18,217 nt of DNA from CAYGZC01 sp964354225 (GTDB lineage Bacteria > Bacteroidota > Ignavibacteria > UBA10030 > SZUA-254), in NCBI GenBank assembly GCA_964354225.1, contig CAYGZC010000339.1, positions 1 through 18,217 on the forward strand, given 5' to 3'. The notes below the pieces were generated by a model, which did not search any database, was not told the origin of the DNA, and saw nothing but the letters and a program-made list of their open reading frames with translations. Shown piece by piece: positions 15,194 through 18,217 of the stretch (position 1 is the stretch's first letter; the number at the start of each line of letters is the position of its first letter). The position numbers were made by a program, and so were the translations under genes.

Positions 15194-15850
15194 TTAGAAT
15201 GCCTTTTCAGCTTCGTTCCTTTCTTTTTCTTCTTGTAATTTTTGATAAGCTTTCCCATTGTATACAGTAGCAAATTTAATTTCAAAATTATCGCCATATA
15301 GGGAGTGCAAAATCTCCGTTCTATCAGTTTCCCAGCGAGAGATATATATAAGATGTCCGGCAGATATTGCCATCCCCCACTGAGAAGGGTCGTCTCGAAA
15401 CAAATCGTTTTTCCAGTCAACTCTTTCCCCCATAGGTTGACCGTATTTTGTTATTAATGTTTTTTTGATTATCTCATAATCACGTATATAATCATTCTTA
15501 TTTATATGTTTGATTTTGTAAACGTAATTTGTACTTACGAGCTTATCATCAATAAAAAAATAAATAATGTACGCATCAAAGTTCAGAATATTCCCATCAT
15601 AAAATATCTCATTCTTAGTTTCACCATATATAGTGAAGGATTCAGATTGTTTCACTTCTTTTCTTGAAATTCCCCAAACAGCTTTTCGAAAATCATATTT
15701 CATCACAGGCGGTTTATGAGTGGAATCATTTTGATTCTGAGTGATAATATTATTGGAGGTATCTTTTGTGGTTTTTGGGGTATTATCTTTATTTCGATGG
15801 CAAGAGAAGAAAATAAGTACTATTAAAAATAATGGGTAAAGTATTTTCAT
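15194..15850 (-). CDS. Putative lipoprotein of the element
   Basis: A 218-aa protein. The N-terminus MKILYPLFLIVLIFFSC looks like a lipoprotein signal (Cys17), followed by a polar Asn/Thr/Lys-rich linker to about residue 50. A compact alpha/beta domain then begins MKYDFRKAVWGISRKEVKQSE. That opening resembles small bacterial proteins in which an FRKxxWGMSxxEVK motif starts the domain; their function is unknown. The end is charged (KLQEEKERNEAEKAF). AGGGGG precedes the ATG. An exported lipoprotein in a small element could act in surface or superinfection exclusion, but nothing in the sequence proves that. By eye its codons are more AT-rich than those of the chromosomal genes. Confidence 0.78.
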   Translation of the reverse strand: MKILYPLFLIVLIFFSCHRNKDNTPKTTKDTSNNIITQNQNDSTHKPPVMKYDFRKAVWGISRKEVKQSESFTIYGETKNEIFYDGNILNFDAYIIYFFIDDKLVSTNYVYKIKHINKNDYIRDYEIIKKTLITKYGQPMGERVDWKNDLFRDDPSQWGMAISAGHLIYISRWETDRTEILHSLYGDNFEIKFATVYNGKAYQKLQEEKERNEAEKAF

Positions 15851-15861
15851 AGCGACCCCCT

Positions 15862-15941
15862 AAAAAAAATCCCCCTGCTTGTGCTGACAAGCCACGCTAA
15901 TGGCTTTCCTTTTCAGGACACAAACAGAGGGTGATATAATA
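15862..15941 (-). promoter_or_regulatory. Promoter plus terminator-like structured leader (or small RNA) ahead of the lipoprotein gene
   Basis: On the minus strand a -10-like TATTAT (15941-15936) is followed by a 61-bp imperfect hairpin. Outer arms are 15871-15883 and 15919-15931 (11 of 13 paired), then CTGA/TCAG, then AAGCCA/TGGCTT closed by a 6-nt loop. The arm ends in GGGGGGATTTTTTTT (T8 at 15869-15862), only 11 nt before the start codon. This is the layout of an intrinsic terminator or attenuator. It would either yield a small RNA of about 70 nt or gate the lipoprotein mRNA. Confidence 0.55.
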
Positions 15942-16007
15942 TCTACTTTCATAGCGTTTCTGTCAGAGTTTAAAATCCTCAAAATGTACTAATATTCTCG
16001 AAGTAAA

Positions 16008-16075
16008 TCAATTCAAGGGTATAGAAATCTTGTTCACAGTTGAATGTAACGTTTCGCACTGGTAGAAATAAAAAA
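16008..16075 (-). pseudogene. Remnant of a second tyrosine recombinase C-terminus
   Basis: On the minus strand this reads VFYFYQCETLHSTVNKISIPLN and stop. The intact integrase to the right ends VYSHLQPETLHSTVNRIALQLN and stop. At the DNA level, 16008-16055 matches the last 48 bases of the integrase gene at 38 positions, including an 18-base identical core. Homology ends at the stop codon on one side and fades upstream near the catalytic Tyr on the other, where the reading frame soon hits a stop. It is a decayed fragment of an earlier or paralogous integrase gene, or a 3' end duplicated by recombination. Confidence 0.7.
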
Positions 16076-16116
16076 CCCCAACCATTAACGATTGAGTTTA
16101 TTGTTTTACTAAATTT

Positions 16117-16740
16117 TCAGGATACAAGCTTAAACGGGTCAATATCTTCTGATGATAATCTTGCATTTATAACGTCGGCTGATACGTTAAATGGAGAAGA
16201 TAAGTGACGAGATAAATATTCATTTAATGCTGAAGTCTCTAAGTCGGGGACAGCATTTTTAGCTTTGTCTATTAATGATTTATTATCTTTAATGATATTT
16301 ATGAGATGGGTTCGAGGTACTAATAATCTTCCAGCAAATTCTCTCGCTTGGAATTCTGCTCTTCCCCAAATCTCAGGGGGGATATTATCTAACATCTCCT
16401 TCCATTCTTCATAAGAATTTCTCCGGAGTGCGATAATTTGATTGGAATGCAATTCTCTATGTCCAAGTTCGTGAGCAATCGAAAATCTTAAACGTACATC
16501 GGGGGAATTAATATCGTATGCGATTTCATCTAACGTACTTAATAAGAAAGCTTCAGTGTTGGCACAATACTTTAATCCATTAACAGGAGTAAGGTGGATA
16601 TTAAAGTCTCTTTCAGCAATGATATCTACATTGACTGGTATTTTTTTTCCCCAATGTTTAAGACGAATGAAATCAGCTTTATCCCAAATTTGCTGTTTCT
16701 GAAGATATGGGATTTTTATTTGAGAAAAATCTATTGGCAA
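16117..16740 (-). CDS. ImmA/IrrE-family metalloprotease
   Basis: A 207-aa zinc protease of the type that cleaves or inactivates a partner XRE repressor (ImmA-ImmR of ICEBs1, IrrE-DdrO of Deinococcus). The catalytic motif HELGH is at 90-94 within FSIAHELGHRELHS, and the third ligand is probably Glu129 in WGRAEFQAREFAGRLLVP, all as in the family. It is intracellular, with no signal. Its start is TTG at 16740, immediately after the stop of the HTH gene, so translation is coupled and probably kept low. By analogy it would relieve repression when the host senses DNA damage or a helper phage. Confidence 0.88.
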   Translation of the reverse strand: MPIDFSQIKIPYLQKQQIWDKADFIRLKHWGKKIPVNVDIIAERDFNIHLTPVNGLKYCANTEAFLLSTLDEIAYDINSPDVRLRFSIAHELGHRELHSNQIIALRRNSYEEWKEMLDNIPPEIWGRAEFQAREFAGRLLVPRTHLINIIKDNKSLIDKAKNAVPDLETSALNEYLSRHLSSPFNVSADVINARLSSEDIDPFKLVS

Positions 16741-17103
16741 TTATCTTTTTTTCAATAATTCAATAATTTTATCCAACTCTTTTCGATTGGGCTTTTCTCC
16801 ACGAACCGTACGGAAAAATACGGGTAGCGCTGAAATTACATCGGTATCAGCATAAACTTCATCTGGAATTTTTTTCTGACTGATATATGCTAAATCAAAG
16901 AATTGATGCCATTCAGATGTCCCGTGTTTCAAACCAATTATTCCAGCAATTTTCTCTAATTTTTCTCGATCATCTGGTACGGGTAATTTATCTCGTTCAA
17001 TTTTGCTCCAATTGCTTGGATCAAGCTCAGCCAGTTCGCAGAATTCTCTCAATCCTAACCCCTTAGCGAGCCTTTTTTCTCTGATAAAATCTCCGAAGTA
17101 CAT
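16741..17103 (-). CDS. XRE-family HTH repressor (ImmR-like)
   Basis: A DNA-binding regulator of 120 aa. The start is the ATG at 17103 (MYFGDFIREKRLAKGLG), because AAGGGGA lies 6 nt upstream. An upstream in-frame ATG at 17127 would add 8 residues but has no ribosome binding site. Residues 4-60 form the XRE domain: FIREKRLAKGLGLREFCELAELDPSNWSKIER, with the recognition helix near DPSNWSKIE. The C-terminal part (YADTDVISALPVFFRTVRGEKPNRKELDKIIELLKKR) is common in XRE proteins paired with ImmA/IrrE. It is cotranscribed with the protease. The dyad over its own -10 suggests autoregulation. Confidence 0.88.
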   Translation of the reverse strand: MYFGDFIREKRLAKGLGLREFCELAELDPSNWSKIERDKLPVPDDREKLEKIAGIIGLKHGTSEWHQFFDLAYISQKKIPDEVYADTDVISALPVFFRTVRGEKPNRKELDKIIELLKKR

Positions 17104-17157
17104 GATATATCCCCTTATTGTGTCCATATAGTACGATTAATTCAATTACCTATAGCG

Positions 17158-17195
17158 TGTGGTAATAATATAACCACAAAGATTATTAAATTCAA
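17158..17195 (-). promoter_or_regulatory. Autoregulated promoter of the HTH/ImmA-like operon
   Basis: On the minus strand TTGAAT (17195-17190), a 17-bp spacer and TATATT (17172-17167) form a good promoter. A dyad, TGTGGT (17158-17163) and ACCACA (17173-17178), with a 9-bp gap, brackets the -10 exactly, so a bound repressor would block polymerase. A further half-site (AACCAC) occurs near 17230. Confidence 0.55.
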
Positions 17196-17307
17196 ATTCA
17201 TATTTATAAACATAAATAATTGATGATTTGTAACCACTTTTATTATAATAAGATAGCGACATATTATCCAATAAAAATAATTATTTTTCGTGTGATCCAA
17301 TAGAGTG

Positions 17308-17321
17308 TCACCATATGGTGA
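17308..17321. promoter_or_regulatory. Perfect 14-bp palindrome downstream of the integrase gene
   Basis: TCACCATATGGTGA is a perfect dyad 10 nt after the integrase stop codon. A related dyad (TCACCTTGAAGGTGA) lies in the leader of the 274-aa gene, and a GGTGAT half-site abuts the -10 of the lipoprotein gene. It may be a shared operator or recombination site. Confidence 0.4.
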
Positions 17322-17330
17322 TATCGCATC

Positions 17331-18217
17331 TCAATTCAGCTGCAATGCAATCCGGTTCACAGTTGAATGTAATGTTTCAGGTTGCAAATGAGAATACACT
17401 TGAGTAACCGAAATATTGCTGTGTCCTAATAGCTTTTGCACCTCATACAAGCTAACTCCATCTTGCACCAACCAGCTTGCAAACGTATGTCGTAAACTGT
17501 GGAAATGGAGTTTACCGTTAAGTCCTGCATCAGTAACATATTTTTTCAGTTTCTTTGTCACATAGTCATCGTATATCCTAAAACCGTTCTTATGGAAAAC
17601 GAACTCTGAGGTAAACCGTCTGTAATTTGAGCTGAGCAAATTAAAAACAACCTCATTCATCGGTATCACCCTTTTCTTACCTTGCTTCGTTTTAAATGTA
17701 GGATTACTCTGTATACAAATCAGCTTTCTCCGTAGGTCAACATCCTGCCAGCGAAGGTTAACTATTTCACTTCGTCTCATCCCAGTCAGCACAGCAAAGA
17801 TAATCACCTCCTTGAGCCAGTTTTCTTTAATAACTGATATGAGTTTTTGGAAATCTTCACGTGAGAAATATTCCGGCTGCCGTTCAGGTATTTTCACCTG
17901 TTGCATGTTTGCGAAGGGATTACTCTCAAGCATTTTCCAGCTTACTGCTGTATTCATTGATGCTCGTAGGGCTTGTAATTCACGATTAACCGTTACGGCT
18001 GATACATCAGCCAACCGTTTCACTTTGTAATGGTCAAGGTGTTGCATCGTAAGAAAGGGAAGAGGGATGTCACCGACCATTTTTATGAGGTGATTTAATG
18101 CAATCCTGTAAAAATCTACCGTAGCTCTGGAATAATTACCCTCAGCAAACGAGAGAAAATGCGTGGGAAATTTTAGCAGAGTGATGAGTTGTTGTTTATC
18201 TCTGAAAAGCTCTTTTA
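17331..18217 (-). CDS. Tyrosine recombinase / integrase, N-terminus outside window
   Basis: Site-specific recombinase that inserts and excises the element. The reading frame stays open to the window edge, giving 294 visible residues. The ATG at 18080 is internal, not the start: upstream codons read FLSFAEGNYSRATVDFYRIALNHLIK, part of the SAM-like core-binding domain (visible until about residue 105). The catalytic domain has all key residues, numbered from the ATG at 18080: Arg102 (TGMRRSEIVNLRW), a Lys in the following beta strands (TKQGKKRVIP), His194 and Arg197 (HFHSLRHTF), His220 (LLGHSN) and the nucleophile Tyr229 (VTQVYSHL). It appears active. It is the rightmost visible gene and reads toward the repressor pair. 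Confidence 0.93.
   Translation of the reverse strand, partial: KELFRDKQQLITLLKFPTHFLSFAEGNYSRATVDFYRIALNHLIKMVGDIPLPFLTMQHLDHYKVKRLADVSAVTVNRELQALRASMNTAVSWKMLESNPFANMQQVKIPERQPEYFSREDFQKLISVIKENWLKEVIIFAVLTGMRRSEIVNLRWQDVDLRRKLICIQSNPTFKTKQGKKRVIPMNEVVFNLLSSNYRRFTSEFVFHKNGFRIYDDYVTKKLKKYVTDAGLNGKLHFHSLRHTFASWLVQDGVSLYEVQKLLGHSNISVTQVYSHLQPETLHSTVNRIALQLN

Larger units (their letters stand above)
11252..18217. mobile_element. Putative integrative element / phage-satellite-like island (right end outside window)
   Basis: Between tRNA-Ala and the right edge, the gene content changes to integrase, ImmR/ImmA-like regulators, DnaD-like and DnaB-like replication proteins and orphan proteins. All are on one strand, and by eye the base use is more AT-rich than in the operons to the left. 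The 300-bp end next to the tRNA has helically phased direct repeats and several dyads, as expected of a recombinase attachment region. No virion, packaging or conjugation gene is visible. The left boundary is inferred, since I found no direct repeat of the tRNA inside the window. The right boundary lies beyond 18217. Confidence 0.6.

Noticed and set aside
15070..15420. Minus-strand 116-aa reading frame overlapping the lipoprotein gene
   Set aside because: It overlaps the lipoprotein gene in another frame, has no signal or family match, and its C-terminal part covers the promoter region.
15862..15931. Integron attC site
   Set aside because: No RYYYAAC/GTTRRRY core boxes at the arm ends, and the arm is followed by a T-tract, as in a terminator.
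17104..17127. Upstream ATG of the HTH gene
   Set aside because: AAGGGGA is placed correctly for the inner ATG at 17103, whereas the outer ATG has no ribosome binding site and lies nearer the operator.

Overview
The window looks like chromosome from a Gram-negative, moderately AT-rich bacterium of the Fibrobacterota-Chlorobiota-Bacteroidota group. An Ignavibacteria-type lineage is my best guess. The reasons are a tripartite RND efflux system, lipoprotein signal peptides, a DUF6263-like exported protein, an exported Xaa-Pro dipeptidase/aminopeptidase and an SSP411/YyaL-type protein. The best promoters are plain sigma70-like (TTGACA, 17 bp, TATATT) rather than the Bacteroidia -33/-7 type. Every supported gene is on the minus strand, so read the window from right to left.

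Region 1 (1-4.7 kb) is a heavy-metal-type efflux operon. In transcription order it holds a small exported Cys-rich protein, a TolC-like outer-membrane protein, a lipoprotein membrane-fusion protein and an RND pump cut by the left window edge. It has its own promoter, and paired ATGTACAT dyads lie upstream. Region 2 (4.9-8.8 kb) is a tight three-gene operon of exported proteins (M28 peptidase lipoprotein, DUF6263-like protein, M24 aminopeptidase) behind a near-consensus promoter. Region 3 (8.8-11.25 kb) is a YyaL/SSP411 protein. It is preceded by an intrinsic terminator, an unidentified structured segment with mutually exclusive pairings, a 52-bp hairpin and tRNA-Ala(CGC).

Region 4 (about 11.25 kb to beyond the right edge) looks like a compact integrative element. 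From right to left it carries a tyrosine recombinase that runs off the window, an ImmR/ImmA-like repressor-metalloprotease pair, a short remnant of a second integrase 3' end, a lipoprotein, an orphan 274-aa protein, an orphan 139-aa protein, a DnaD-like replication protein, a DnaB-like helicase and a 67-aa protein. A repeat-rich, gene-less segment then abuts the tRNA 5' end. There are no capsid, portal, terminase or conjugation genes in the visible 7 kb, so a phage-satellite-like or mini-integrative replicon is the working idea. The ImmR/ImmA pair would hold the element silent, the DnaD/DnaB pair would drive replication after induction, and the integrase would move it.

The least explained feature of the element is that three consecutive genes (lipoprotein, 274-aa, 139-aa) are each preceded by dyad-rich leader DNA with a T-tract just before the start codon. 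Two of these share a GGGGGATTTTT tail. TCACC/GGTGA dyads recur at element control regions.
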